Assembly: GCA_905215475.1 (NCBI GenBank)
Contig: CAJMPW010000003.1
Span: 124,001 to 188,000 of the forward strand
DNA length: 64,000 bases
Reading direction: 5' to 3'
Origin: CAG-103 sp905215475
GTDB lineage: Bacteria > Bacillota > Clostridia > Oscillospirales > Oscillospiraceae
This document shows, piece by piece, positions 47,466 through 56,367 of this stretch; within the stretch, counting starts at the first letter, position 1, and every line of letters starts with the position of its first letter. A program made the translations under genes and the position numbers. Under the pieces are notes generated by a model. It did no database searches and had not been told where the DNA came from. It worked only from the letters and a program-made list of their open reading frames with translations.

Positions 47466-50234
47466 TTACGCGTTGACCACGTGCTCGACGTAGCTTCTGA
47501 GGATCGCGGCGACCTGCGCGCGGGAAGCGCTGCCCTGCGGGTCGAGGATCGTCTTGCTGCCGTAGACCGTGCCCTGGATGAGACCGGTGGCATTCGCCCA
47601 GGCGAGCGCGTCCTGCGCCCAGTCGGACACACTGCCGGCATCCGGGAAGGCCGTCAGATCCGCGCGCGCACTGACATCATAGCCCTTGCTCTGCGCGTAT
47701 TTGTAGAGGATCACCGCAGCCTGCTCGCGCGTGACTGCGCCGTTGGGATCGAAGCGGCCGTTGCCGACACCGGTGACAACACTGTTTTCCGCAGCCCAGG
47801 TGACCGCGTTGGTGTACCACTCGCCGTTGGGCACATCGCTGAACGTGTTGACGCCCTTCGGAGCGGGCTTACCGGCGAGGCTCCACAGCACGGTCACGAG
47901 CATCGCGCGGTTCATGGTCTGATTCGGGGCAAACGTCGTAGCCGTCTCACCGGCGAAGAGGCCGTTATTGTAAGCGTAGGCCGCAGCGCCGTAATACCAC
48001 GCGCCGGCGGGCACATCCGTGAACGGGAAGCTCGCCATGGCCGTCACGCCGTTGAGCACGTTGAACGAATAGGTCTGCTGCTCGGCGTTGTAAGCGCCGC
48101 CGACAGCGGAGATGCTGCCGTCGTCCGCGAGGTTCCACGCGGTCATGTTCTCGAGCGCGCTTGCGGAAATCGTGGCGCGCACGCCGCCGGCAGGATACTT
48201 CACCGCTGCACCGTCAACGGTGACGGAAGCGGTGGCAAGCACGGCGCTGTCCGCCTGCTTGCCGAGGGCGCGGCGCTGCGCAGCGTTGAGAGAAGCGCCG
48301 TTTGCAAGGGAGACGACGACATCCTTGTGCAGGTCAAGCGCCGCGAGCGCGCTCGCATTGAGCGCGACCGTGCCGGACTTGAACTTCACCTGCAGGGCCG
48401 CAACGCCCGCCTCACGCGCATTGGCGATCGAGTGGCTGGCCAGAACGACCGCGCTCGCAGCGGGGTCGGTAGCGTCGACCGTCACGGTCGCGCCGGACTG
48501 CGCGTTGGTGGCCGTACGGAGCTGGCGGCTGGACAGGAACACCGTGGAGGTGCCGTCCTGCACATAGGCCTGCGTACTGGTGGCGCTGCTGCCGGTGACG
48601 GGCAGGAGACGAACCTGCGCATTGCTGCCCTCGAGCAGGATGGTCTTGTCGTTGTCGTCGGGGCAGTTATTGTCCACGCTCATGGAGACGACGATCTTCA
48701 CGAGCAGGTCGTTGAGCTGACCCTTGAGGTACTTGGTGAACAGGCCCTGGAACTTCGTGAACAGCACGCTGCTGCGGCCGAACGCGTCCTTGGCGACGAT
48801 GTCGAGCACCTGATCAAGCAGTGCGCCGCTGCGCAGCTGATCCATGCCGGACTGCACCCATGCGGGGTAGTTGCCGTCATCCTCGCCGGCGAGGTTGCAG
48901 CGATAGATCCAGTTGGCGAAATCGAGCAGATTGTTGCCCTCGGCGACCGGGATGGCCGCCACGTCTTCAATGATCTTGTCGATGTTCTCAATGATCTTCG
49001 TGACAGGCCAGGTATCGTTCGGCAGGTACTTGCCGAAGAAGGACTTGACGAAGTCGCCCGCGACCGTCTTGAGCATATCGGTCGAGAAGCCGAACCCACG
49101 GGCATACTCGGTCAGGTCGTCGATCACATACGCGACGCCCGTGGCGGGATCGGTGTAGTTTATGGGGCCGATGTGCGTCTTGGTGCTCACGCTCATGTAG
49201 GTGTTCGTCTCACCGCCGACGGTGCTGCGGCGCAGGTCGACAAAGCGGATCGGGCACGGATACGTCAGCGCGGAGCCGGTCTCAATGTCATAGAAGGTGT
49301 TGCCGGCCTTCGTGGTCATGGCAGCGATGTCGACCGCGTGCATATGACCGGTGAAGACGACGCTCATGCCGGCATCGGCATACTCCTGCGCGATGCGCTC
49401 ATAGCCGTTGACGAGGTACATGGGCAGGATGGTGGGCTCGACATCGAAGTGCGGCACCAGACCGTGGTGCTCCAGACCGATGACAAGGTCGCCGCGCGCC
49501 TTGGCGGCGGCAGTCTGCTCGATGACCCACTTTTCGAGGTCGGCGCTGATGGCACCGCTCGTCTCATGCTCATCCGTGCCGTTGGAAGTGTTCTCCTTGC
49601 TGTAGCGGCAGGTGTCCATGGCGACGATGGTCAGACCCTCGACCGGACGGGCGACATAGGACAGGCTGCCGGCCTCATTGCCCGCGGCCGGGGTGAAGGT
49701 CTCAATGACGGTCGGGTCGGAGTAGACAAAGTCGTAGATACGCTTGAAGTCCTCCGGGTGCGTGCGCGTGGCAGGCACGGCCTTACCGTCGGGGGTGTTG
49801 TAGTTCTGGGCATTGTAATTGCGGATGTCATGGTTGCCGTTGATGACATAGATCTTCAGGCCGGGAACGTCCTGCTGCAGCTGCTTGAACATCTTGGCCA
49901 TATCCTTATGGCACTCCTGCTCGCCGTCCTTGGTCAGGTCGCCGGACACGAGAAGAATGTCGGGCTTGTCCGCGCGGACGCGGTCAAACATCTCGTGAAG
50001 GACGGCAGAGCCTTCCTTGAGCAGCTTGCGGTCACTGTTGAGCGCGTGCTCAAAGTCCGCCGTGTCGCGGATCATATCCGGCGAGAAATAGTGCAGGTCG
50101 GACATGACTGCGATCCTCAGGTTCATGTCCTGCGGCTTGTCCGCCGCAAGAGCCGGAACCGTCAGTGTGAAGACAAGGACTACCGCCAGCAGCAGCGACA
50201 GCAGTCTGCTTCCATTGTGCATTCTGGTTTTCAT
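47466..50234 (-). CDS. Secreted metallophosphoesterase with SLH anchor
   Basis: A 922-residue surface protein. Signal peptide with LTVPALAA cleavage region, then a calcineurin-like phosphoesterase with metal motifs SDLHYFS, SGDLTKDGE, NGNHD, LEHHG and FTGHMHAVD. A linker and Ig-like or beta region of about 250 residues follows (around 540-740, no recognised fold), then three SLH repeats (FPFTDVPAGAWYY, FSDVPNGEWYTNAV, FPDAGSVSDWAQDAL) that anchor it to secondary cell-wall polymers. AGGAGG is 5 bases before ATG 50234. Likely frees phosphate or cleaves phosphodiesters outside the cell. Confidence 0.92.
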   Translation of the reverse strand: MKTRMHNGSRLLSLLLAVVLVFTLTVPALAADKPQDMNLRIAVMSDLHYFSPDMIRDTADFEHALNSDRKLLKEGSAVLHEMFDRVRADKPDILLVSGDLTKDGEQECHKDMAKMFKQLQQDVPGLKIYVINGNHDIRNYNAQNYNTPDGKAVPATRTHPEDFKRIYDFVYSDPTVIETFTPAAGNEAGSLSYVARPVEGLTIVAMDTCRYSKENTSNGTDEHETSGAISADLEKWVIEQTAAAKARGDLVIGLEHHGLVPHFDVEPTILPMYLVNGYERIAQEYADAGMSVVFTGHMHAVDIAAMTTKAGNTFYDIETGSALTYPCPIRFVDLRRSTVGGETNTYMSVSTKTHIGPINYTDPATGVAYVIDDLTEYARGFGFSTDMLKTVAGDFVKSFFGKYLPNDTWPVTKIIENIDKIIEDVAAIPVAEGNNLLDFANWIYRCNLAGEDDGNYPAWVQSGMDQLRSGALLDQVLDIVAKDAFGRSSVLFTKFQGLFTKYLKGQLNDLLVKIVVSMSVDNNCPDDNDKTILLEGSNAQVRLLPVTGSSATSTQAYVQDGTSTVFLSSRQLRTATNAQSGATVTVDATDPAASAVVLASHSIANAREAGVAALQVKFKSGTVALNASALAALDLHKDVVVSLANGASLNAAQRRALGKQADSAVLATASVTVDGAAVKYPAGGVRATISASALENMTAWNLADDGSISAVGGAYNAEQQTYSFNVLNGVTAMASFPFTDVPAGAWYYGAAAYAYNNGLFAGETATTFAPNQTMNRAMLVTVLWSLAGKPAPKGVNTFSDVPNGEWYTNAVTWAAENSVVTGVGNGRFDPNGAVTREQAAVILYKYAQSKGYDVSARADLTAFPDAGSVSDWAQDALAWANATGLIQGTVYGSKTILDPQGSASRAQVAAILRSYVEHVVNA

Positions 50235-50456
50235 TTCTTCCTCCTGATGATATAGACTCCTACATATGCACGGCGCAGCGCCGCGCAATTGTATTCCTTC
50301 CCCACCGTGTAAAGCGCATCGTCAGACGCGGCAAACAACGCCCCGGCTGACCATACCACGGTTACTTAACTTTACCATGTCAGCGCCTTGATTGCAACCA
50401 AAATCAAATGTTGTACGCCGAGTTTACAAAATCAAATACAAGAGCCACATTCGTTC
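50235..50456. other. Intergenic region, no gene seen
   Basis: AT-richer spacer between the divergent SLH phosphoesterase and the thiamine operon. The SLH gene's promoter must lie here but no consensus pair is clear (TACAAT at about 50288-50293 on the minus strand is a candidate -10). Confidence 0.4.
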
Positions 50457-50485
50457 TTGACAAGGCGGCAGTTTCGTCCTATCAT
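50457..50485 (+). promoter_or_regulatory. Promoter of the thiamine operon
   Basis: TTGACA at 50457-50462, 17 bp, TATCAT at 50480-50485. Confidence 0.9.
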
Positions 50486-50495
50486 GGAGTGTAAC

Positions 50496-50580
50496 AAACA
50501 CGGGGAGCCGCTCGGCTGAGAGTAAGCATCCGCTTAGACCCGCACACCTGATTTGGATAATGCCAACGTAGGGATTCATA
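50496..50580 (+). ncRNA. TPP riboswitch (THI element)
   Basis: Conserved blocks in order: CGGGGAGCC, GGCTGAGAG, GACCC, ACCTGATTTGGATAATGCCA and CGTAGGGA. It binds thiamine pyrophosphate and is followed by a terminator and thiM-thiE-thiD-cytX. Confidence 0.97.
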
Positions 50581-50592
50581 CTGCCGGACCAC

Positions 50593-50626
50593 ACAGCAGC
50601 ACTCTTTACGGGCGCTGCTGTTTTTT
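50593..50626 (+). terminator. TPP riboswitch terminator
   Basis: ACAGCAGC and GCTGCTGT stem with T-run, just before the thiM ribosome site; TPP binding should favour it. Confidence 0.85.
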
Positions 50627-50650
50627 AAACCCCGAAAGGAGCTTTTGACT

Positions 50651-51481
50651 ATGGAACAGATCCTCAAGACCATGCTGGAAAACGTGCGCGCGAAAACACC
50701 GCTCGTGCACAACATCACAAACTACGTCACCGTCAACGACGTCGCAAACGTCCTGCTGGCAGCCGGCGGCTCGCCGATCATGTCCGACGACGCGGACGAC
50801 GTTGAGGACATCACGAGCATCTGCGGCGGCCTGAACATCAACATCGGCACACTCAACAAAAACACCATCCCCTCCATGTTCCTCGCCGGCAAGAAGGCGA
50901 ACGCGCTCGGGCACATCGTCCTGCTCGACCCCGTGGGCGCGGGCGCGAGCCGCCTGCGCACCGACACGGCCAACCGCCTCATGCGCGAGGTGCGCTTTGA
51001 CGCCGTGCGCGGCAACATCTCCGAGATCAAGACCCTCTGCATCGGCAGCGGCACGACCAAGGGCGTGGACGCCGATGCGGTCGACGCCGTGACGGAGGCA
51101 AATCTCGACGACGGCGTGGCGCTGGTCAAGGCGTTCGCCAAGCAGACCGGCTGCATCATCGCCGTGACCGGCGCGATCGACCTTGTGAGCGACGGTGAGC
51201 GCTGCTGGTGCATCCGCAACGGCCGCCCGGAGATGAGCCGCATCACCGGCACGGGCTGCCAGCTCTCGGCGCTGACGACGGCGTTCCTCGTCGCAAACCC
51301 CGAGCACAAGCTCGAAGCCGCAGCTGCCGCCGTGTGCATGATGGGGCTCGCGGGCGAGATCGGCTGGGCGAATATGCAGCCCGGCGACGGCAACAGCACC
51401 TACCGCAACCGCATCATCGACGCGATCTGCAACATGACCGGCGACACGCTGGAGGAAGGAGCCAAGTATGAACTGCGATAA
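50651..51481 (+). CDS. thiM: Hydroxyethylthiazole kinase
   Basis: A 276-residue ribokinase-fold enzyme: PLVHNITNYVTVNDVAN, GGSPIMSDD, LLDPVGAGASRLRTD and SRITGTGCQLSALT with the anion-hole and catalytic Cys. It phosphorylates the thiazole salvaged from thiamine. ATG 50651 is preferred over TTG 50645, as AAAGGAG is 9 bases upstream. The end overlaps thiE. Confidence 0.96.
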   Translation: MEQILKTMLENVRAKTPLVHNITNYVTVNDVANVLLAAGGSPIMSDDADDVEDITSICGGLNINIGTLNKNTIPSMFLAGKKANALGHIVLLDPVGAGASRLRTDTANRLMREVRFDAVRGNISEIKTLCIGSGTTKGVDADAVDAVTEANLDDGVALVKAFAKQTGCIIAVTGAIDLVSDGERCWCIRNGRPEMSRITGTGCQLSALTTAFLVANPEHKLEAAAAAVCMMGLAGEIGWANMQPGDGNSTYRNRIIDAICNMTGDTLEEGAKYELR

Positions 51482-52109
51482 TGCTTCCCTGCTGCTCTAT
51501 GCAGTGACCGACCGCTCGTGGCTGCACGGTCAGACGCTCTATGCGCAGGCTGAGCAGGCGCTGCAGGGCGGCGCAACGTTTTTGCAGCTGCGCGAGAAGG
51601 AGCTCGACGAGGCGCACTTCAAAGAAGAGGCCATTGCGCTCAAGGCGCTGTGCAGGCAGTACGGCGTGCCGTTCGTGCTCGATGACAACGTGGCGCTCGC
51701 CATCGAAACGGACGCCGACGGCGTGCACGTCGGTCAGAGCGACATGGCCGCCGGAAAAGTGCGCGCGCTCATCGGTCCGGACAAGATCCTCGGCGTGTCG
51801 GCGCAGACCGTGGAGGATGCGCTGCTGGCCGAGCGCGAGGGCGCGGACTATCTCGGCGTGGGCGCCGTGTTCCCGACCGGGACAAAGACCGATGCCAACG
51901 CCGTGAGCTATGACACCCTGCGCGAGATCTGCGCGGCCGTGTCCATTCCCGTCATCGCCATCGGCGGCATCACAAGAGACAACGTCGCACAGCTTTCCGG
52001 CAGCGGCATCGTCGGCGTCGCCGTCGTGAGCGCGATCTTCGCGCAGCCGGACATCCCCGCCGCCACGCGCGAGCTCAAGACCGCCGTGCGCGCAGCGCTG
52101 GAGCTCTGA
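51468..52109 (+). CDS. thiE: Thiamine phosphate synthase
   Basis: A 213-residue TIM barrel: LQLREKELDEAHF, FVLDDNVALAIETDADGVHVGQSDM, GVSAQTVEDA, YLGVGAVFPTGTK and AIGGITRDN. It joins the pyrimidine diphosphate and thiazole phosphate to thiamine phosphate. Starts inside the thiM 3' end with GGAGG at a good distance. Confidence 0.96.
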   Translation: MNCDNASLLLYAVTDRSWLHGQTLYAQAEQALQGGATFLQLREKELDEAHFKEEAIALKALCRQYGVPFVLDDNVALAIETDADGVHVGQSDMAAGKVRALIGPDKILGVSAQTVEDALLAEREGADYLGVGAVFPTGTKTDANAVSYDTLREICAAVSIPVIAIGGITRDNVAQLSGSGIVGVAVVSAIFAQPDIPAATRELKTAVRAALEL

Positions 52110-52210
52110 CCCCCTCTGCGCACAGGCGCAGATAAAAATAGAAACAGCGGCAGATCGGGGGCACCACTTTCTGTCGCTCAACAAAATTGATGCTGAAAAG
52201 GAGACAGAAC

Positions 52211-53020
52211 ATGAAAACAGCATTAACAATCGCCGGAAGCGATTCCAGCGGAGGCGCCGGTATTCAGGCCGATCTGAAAGCCATGACCATGAATGGCGTA
52301 TTTGCCATGAGTGCGATCACGGCGCTGACCGCCCAGAACACGACCGGCGTACAGGGTATTTTTGAAGTGACCCCGGAATTTCTCGCCCAGCAGATCGACA
52401 GCGTCTTTACCGACATCCGGCCCGACGCGGTGAAGATCGGCATGGTCGCATCCTCCGGCCTCATCGAGGTCATCGCCGAGCGGCTGCAGCACTACGGGGC
52501 GAAAAACATCGTCGTCGACCCCGTGATGGTCGCCACGAGCGGCGCGCGCCTCATCTCCGAGGACGCCATTGCCACGCTTGAGGCGCGGCTGCTGCCGCTT
52601 GCCACCGTGCTCACGCCCAACATCCCGGAGGCGGAGGTGCTCTCGGGGCTGTCCATCACCTCCCCCGACGACATGATCACCGCCGGAAAGGTCATCAGCG
52701 AGCGCTACGGCTGCGCCGTCCTGTGCAAGGGTGGACACCGGCTCAACGACGCAAACGACCTCCTGTACCGTGACGGCGGCTATGCGTGGTTCAACGGCAA
52801 GCGCATCGACAACCCCAACACCCACGGCACGGGCTGCACGCTCTCGAGCACGATCGCGGCAAACCTCGCCAAGGGCTATGATCTTGACACGGCCGTGCAG
52901 CGCGCGAAGGCGTATCTCTCCGGCGCGCTGGCCGCCATGCTCGACCTCGGCGCGGGCTCCGGCCCGATGGACCACGCGTTTGACCTCAAGCCCGAATACC
53001 GTCAGGAGGCCGGAAGATGA
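52211..53020 (+). CDS. thiD: Hydroxymethylpyrimidine (phosphate) kinase
   Basis: A 269-residue ribokinase-fold enzyme: TIAGSDSSGGAGIQADLKAM, ALTAQNTTGV, VVDPVMVATSGARL, LTPNIPEAEVLSG and THGTGCTLSS with catalytic Cys. It phosphorylates HMP and HMP-P. AGGAG precedes ATG 52211. Overlaps cytX by four bases. Confidence 0.96.
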   Translation: MKTALTIAGSDSSGGAGIQADLKAMTMNGVFAMSAITALTAQNTTGVQGIFEVTPEFLAQQIDSVFTDIRPDAVKIGMVASSGLIEVIAERLQHYGAKNIVVDPVMVATSGARLISEDAIATLEARLLPLATVLTPNIPEAEVLSGLSITSPDDMITAGKVISERYGCAVLCKGGHRLNDANDLLYRDGGYAWFNGKRIDNPNTHGTGCTLSSTIAANLAKGYDLDTAVQRAKAYLSGALAAMLDLGAGSGPMDHAFDLKPEYRQEAGR

Positions 53021-54189
53021 AAAAGACGTCCAGCTTCCAGAACAGCCTCATCTGGTTCGGCGCGGCCGTGTCCATCGCCGAGATCCTCACCGGCACGTAT
53101 TTCGCGCCCCTCGGCTTCACCAAGGGGCTGCTCGCCATCCTGCTCGGTCACGTCATCGGCTGCGCGATGTTCTTTTTCGCGGGCCTCATCGGCGGCCGCA
53201 CCGGACGCAGTGCCATGGGCACGGTCGAGCTGAGCTTCGGCCGCATCGGCTGCCTGTTTTTCGCGGCGCTCAACGTGCTGCAGCTCGTCGGCTGGACGTC
53301 GATCATGATCTATGACGGCGCGCTCGCCACGAACACCGTGCTCGGCATCGGCAAATGGGTGTGGTGTCTGGTCATCGGCGGGCTGATCGTGCTGTGGATC
53401 GCCATCGGCATCAAAAATCTCGGCTGGGTCAACAAGATCGCCATGGCCGCACTGTTCATCCTCTCGATCGTGCTGTGCGTGGTCGTTTTTCGCGGCGGCA
53501 CGCCCGTCACAGAGCCCGACGGCAGCCTGAGCTTCGGCGCGGCAGTCGAGCTCGCCGTGGCCATGCCGCTGTCGTGGCTGCCGCTCATCTCCGACTATAC
53601 GCGCGAGGCCGAAAAGCCCTTTGCCGCCACGCTCTCGAGCACGCTGACCTACGGCGTCGTGAGCTGCTGGATGTATCTCATCGGCATGGGCGCCGCCATC
53701 TTCACCGGCGAGGGCGACATCGCGCTCATCATGGTCAAGGCCGGTCTCGGCGTGGCCGCGCTGCTCATCCTCATCCTCTCGACCGTCACGACGACCTTCC
53801 TCGATGCGTACAGCGCCGGCATCTCGGCCGAGTCCCTGTCGAAGAAGATCAACGGCAAGTATGCCGCGCTCATCGTGACCGTCATCGGCACGGTCTGCGC
53901 CATCTGCTTCCCGATGGACGACATCACGAACTTCCTCTACCTCATCGGCTCGGTGTTCGCGCCGATGATCGCCATCCAGATCACGGACTTTTTCCTGCTG
54001 CGCCGCAGCGGTACGCGCGGAAAGCTGGACGTGTGCAACGCCGTCGTCTGGGTGCTGGGCTTCGCGCTCTACCGCGTGCTCATGAACGTGGACATCCCGG
54101 TCGGCAACACGCTGCCCGACATGGCCGCAACGATGCTTCTGTGCGTGATCGCGCACAAGCTCGTCCCCGACAAGACCAAGGCTGCCTGA
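53017..54189 (+). CDS. cytX: CytX, putative hydroxymethylpyrimidine transporter
   Basis: A 390-residue NCS1-family permease with about 12 helices. SLIWFGAAVSIAEILTGTYFAPLG and PLSWLPLISDYTREAEKP are typical of CytX, which is repeatedly found under TPP control and linked to HMP uptake. The operon thus imports or salvages both thiamine halves; no thiC is seen here. Confidence 0.92.
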   Translation: MKKTSSFQNSLIWFGAAVSIAEILTGTYFAPLGFTKGLLAILLGHVIGCAMFFFAGLIGGRTGRSAMGTVELSFGRIGCLFFAALNVLQLVGWTSIMIYDGALATNTVLGIGKWVWCLVIGGLIVLWIAIGIKNLGWVNKIAMAALFILSIVLCVVVFRGGTPVTEPDGSLSFGAAVELAVAMPLSWLPLISDYTREAEKPFAATLSSTLTYGVVSCWMYLIGMGAAIFTGEGDIALIMVKAGLGVAALLILILSTVTTTFLDAYSAGISAESLSKKINGKYAALIVTVIGTVCAICFPMDDITNFLYLIGSVFAPMIAIQITDFFLLRRSGTRGKLDVCNAVVWVLGFALYRVLMNVDIPVGNTLPDMAATMLLCVIAHKLVPDKTKAA

Positions 54190-54213
54190 GCCTTTTGCGA
54201 AATCTGCCAAGCC

Positions 54214-54245
54214 GAAAACGCCCGCACGATGTGCGGGCGTTTTTG
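54214..54245 (+). terminator. Terminator of the thiamine operon
   Basis: AAAACGCCCGCAC and GTGCGGGCGTTTTT around a 3-base loop. Confidence 0.92.
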
Positions 54246-54249
54246 CGCC

Positions 54250-54278
54250 TTGAATTCCTATCAGGACCGTGTTATTTT
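54250..54278 (+). promoter_or_regulatory. Promoter of the nitrilase remnant
   Basis: TTGAAT at 54250-54255, 17 bp, TATTTT at 54273-54278. Confidence 0.6.
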
Positions 54279-54314
54279 AAGGGCAGAAACGTACCAGTGC
54301 AAGGAGGCTTACCT

Positions 54315-54710
54315 ATGAAAGATCTCAAACCGACGTGCCGCATCGCCGTCGTGCAGGCGGCGCCGGTGCTGTTTGACAAGACCGCGTGCACGGACAAGGC
54401 CGTGCACCTGATCGCGGAATGTGCCCGCAGCGGCGCGGAGCTGATCGTGTTTCCGGAGCTGTTCATCCCCGGCTACCCCTACGGCATGACCTTCGGCTTC
54501 ACGGTCGTGGACACCCCGTGGGGACCGATGGGCAGTCTCATCTGCTGGGAGAGCTATATGCCGCTCGCGCGCACGGCGCTGTATGAAAAGAGCGTGACGC
54601 TCTACATTTCGCCGAACACGAACGACAACCCCGAATGGCAGGCCACCGTGCAGGACGAATGAAGGAGGCGCGCGTATCTCAAGCAGCGGCGGCCGGAGTG
54701 TTATCTGTAA
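54315..54710 (+). pseudogene. Nitrilase remnant with internal deletions
   Basis: A good start (AAGGAGG, ATG 54315) opens a carbon-nitrogen hydrolase: RIAVVQAAPVLFDK and VFPELFIPGYPYGMTFGF with the catalytic Glu. It then jumps to VVDTPWGPMGSLICWESYMPLAR with the nucleophile Cys; the roughly 80-90-residue segment holding the catalytic Lys is missing. After NTNDNPEWQATV the frame stops at 54662, and a typical family end (YLKQRRPECYL) follows in another frame up to 54710. Two deletions make it non-functional. Confidence 0.88.
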
Positions 54711-54735
54711 GCCGCCGTGATCGCACCGTAAAACG

Positions 54736-54771
54736 AACACCCCCGGATGCCTGTGCATCCGGGGGTGTTTC
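54736..54771. terminator. Bidirectional terminator
   Basis: AACACCCCCGGATGC and GCATCCGGGGGTGTT stem between the nitrilase remnant and the convergent isochorismatase-like gene. Confidence 0.88.
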
Positions 54772-54772
54772 C

Positions 54773-55345
54773 TTATGTGAGCGTGAGCTCCGTGCTCGCG
54801 CAGACGGCGGCGCCCACGCGCTGCATATCGGCGAGGTTCGCCGCCTGCACGGCATCCGTGACGGACGAGGTGCAGTCCGAGAGCACGATGGCATCATAAT
54901 CGAGCGAGATCGCATCGTAGCACGTCGTGCGGATGCAGTTGGGCGTGGTCGTCCCGGCGAGCAAAACGCTCTGCACGCCGAGCCGGCGCAAAATGAGGTC
55001 GAGCCCGGTGTGGAAAAACGCCGAAAACCGCGGCTTTACCAGCACATAGTCCTGCGGCAGGACGGTGAATGCGTCGGGAAACGCATCCGACAAGTGCGCG
55101 GCGCAATCCTCCGAGAGCGGCTTGCCGCCGGCTGCCCACGCGGCCGCGCGCGGCTTTTCCACATCCGAGCCGTCGCTGCGGTAATGGCGCACGGCGTAGA
55201 TGACCGGGACGCCGGCTGCGTGGCAGCGGTCGATGAGCGCCGCGCACGCGGGCACGGTCGCCTCTGCCGACGGGATGCACAGCGGGGACGCGCTGTCAAG
55301 AAAGCCGCGCTGCATATCGATCATGATCAGTGCCTGTTTGGGCAT
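54773..55345 (-). CDS. Isochorismatase-family cysteine hydrolase
   Basis: A 190-residue hydrolase with the Asp-Lys-Cys triad: D10 (MIDMQRGF), K104 (VLVKPRFSAF) and C137 (AGTTTPNCIRTTCYDA). The family includes nicotinamidases, N-carbamoyl-amine and biuret hydrolases; the substrate cannot be named. AGGAGG precedes the ATG. Divergent from a ttcA-like gene through a shared palindromic promoter region. Confidence 0.92.
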   Translation of the reverse strand: MPKQALIMIDMQRGFLDSASPLCIPSAEATVPACAALIDRCHAAGVPVIYAVRHYRSDGSDVEKPRAAAWAAGGKPLSEDCAAHLSDAFPDAFTVLPQDYVLVKPRFSAFFHTGLDLILRRLGVQSVLLAGTTTPNCIRTTCYDAISLDYDAIVLSDCTSSVTDAVQAANLADMQRVGAAVCASTELTLT

Positions 55346-55377
55346 GGTACTTGCCTCCTGACAAAGTAGATGCCTCT

Positions 55378-55406
55378 ATGATAGCGCCGCGTGCCGGATT
55401 TGGCAA
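55378..55406 (-). promoter_or_regulatory. Promoter of the isochorismatase-like gene
   Basis: Minus-strand TTGCCA (55401-55406), 17 bp, TATCAT (55378-55383). Confidence 0.85.
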
Positions 55407-55419
55407 GCGCGGCTTGCCA
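55401..55419. promoter_or_regulatory. Perfect palindrome spanning both -35 elements
   Basis: TGGCAAGCGCGGCTTGCCA: 8-bp arms, 3-bp centre. Each arm supplies the TTGCCA -35 of one of the two divergent promoters, so one bound protein could control both. Confidence 0.7.
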
Positions 55420-55442
55420 TCCGCGCCGCGACGTGGTATCCT
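55414..55442 (+). promoter_or_regulatory. Promoter of the ttcA-like operon
   Basis: TTGCCA at 55414-55419, 17 bp, TATCCT at 55437-55442. The 5' untranslated part contains a small GCCCC/GGGGC hairpin (55451-55469). Confidence 0.8.
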
Positions 55443-55494
55443 ACCGGGTAGCCCCAGAAGGGAGGGGCACTCTTTACGAGCGGGAGCGATCAAC

Positions 55495-56367
55495 ATGAGC
55501 AGACAACTTGAACCCTATCAGCAGATCGAGCGCAGCATCCAGAAGACCTATCACAAGCGGCTCTGGACGCCGTTCATCACGGCCGTCAAGCAGTATGACC
55601 TCATCGCGCCCGGCGACCGCATCGCCGCGTGCATCTCCGGAGGCAAGGACTCCATGCTCATGGCCAAGCTCCTGCAGCTGCTGCAGCGCCACAGCGACGT
55701 GCCGTTCGAGGTCGTCTATCTTGTCATGGACCCCGGCTACAACGCCGTCAACCGCCAGAAAATCGAGCAGAACGCAGCGCTGCTGCACATCCCGATCACA
55801 GTCTTCTCCTCGGACATTTTCGAGGTCACGAGCAGCGTTGACCAGTCGCCGTGTTACCTCTGCGCGCGGATGCGCCGCGGCTATCTCTACAGCAAGGCGC
55901 GCGAGCTCGGCTGCAACAAGATCGCCCTCGGCCACCACTTCAGCGATGTGGTCGAGACGACCGTCATGAGTATGTTCTACGGCTCGCAGCTGCAGGCCAT
56001 GCCGCCGAAGCTGCGCAGCCGCAATTTCCCGGGCATGGAGCTCATCCGCCCCATGTACTGCATCCACGAGGACGACATCATCGCCTGGCAGCACCACAAC
56101 GGTCTGGAATTCATCCAGTGCGCCTGCCGCTTTACCGAGCGCGCAGCCGAGACCAGCAACGACGGCAGCAGCTCCAAGCGGCAGGAGGTCAAGCTGCTGC
56201 TGCGCGAGCTGCGGCGGACGAATCCGGGCGTGGAAAAGAGCATTTTCCGCAGCATCCATGCAGTCTGTCTCGACACCATGGTCGGCTACAAGACCGGCGG
56301 CGTGGAGCACACATTTGCCGACTGCTACCGGGAGCGCGGCGAGATGACACAGGAGGACGAGACATGA
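55495..56367 (+). CDS. TtcA-family PP-loop tRNA thiolation protein
   Basis: A 290-residue ATP-pyrophosphatase: PP-loop SGGKDS at 48-53, a PCYLCARMRRGYLY motif near 118-131 with the first CxxC, GHHFSDVVETT, and a later ECACR-type IQCACRFTE giving further Cys. These Cys hold an Fe-S cluster in TtcA/TtuA-type enzymes that thiolate tRNA. The exact tRNA position is not clear from sequence. ATG 55495 is chosen as similarity starts there and GGGAG precedes it. Overlaps the acetyltransferase gene by four bases. Confidence 0.88.
   Translation: MSRQLEPYQQIERSIQKTYHKRLWTPFITAVKQYDLIAPGDRIAACISGGKDSMLMAKLLQLLQRHSDVPFEVVYLVMDPGYNAVNRQKIEQNAALLHIPITVFSSDIFEVTSSVDQSPCYLCARMRRGYLYSKARELGCNKIALGHHFSDVVETTVMSMFYGSQLQAMPPKLRSRNFPGMELIRPMYCIHEDDIIAWQHHNGLEFIQCACRFTERAAETSNDGSSSKRQEVKLLLRELRRTNPGVEKSIFRSIHAVCLDTMVGYKTGGVEHTFADCYRERGEMTQEDET

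Noticed and set aside
47334..50255. 973-codon open frame on the plus strand
   Set aside because: Antisense shadow of the SLH phosphoesterase, produced by GC-rich codon use; no ribosome site or domain.
55443..55494. Possible riboswitch in the ttcA-like leader
   Set aside because: Only one small GCCCC/GGGGC hairpin; no conserved riboswitch blocks recognised.
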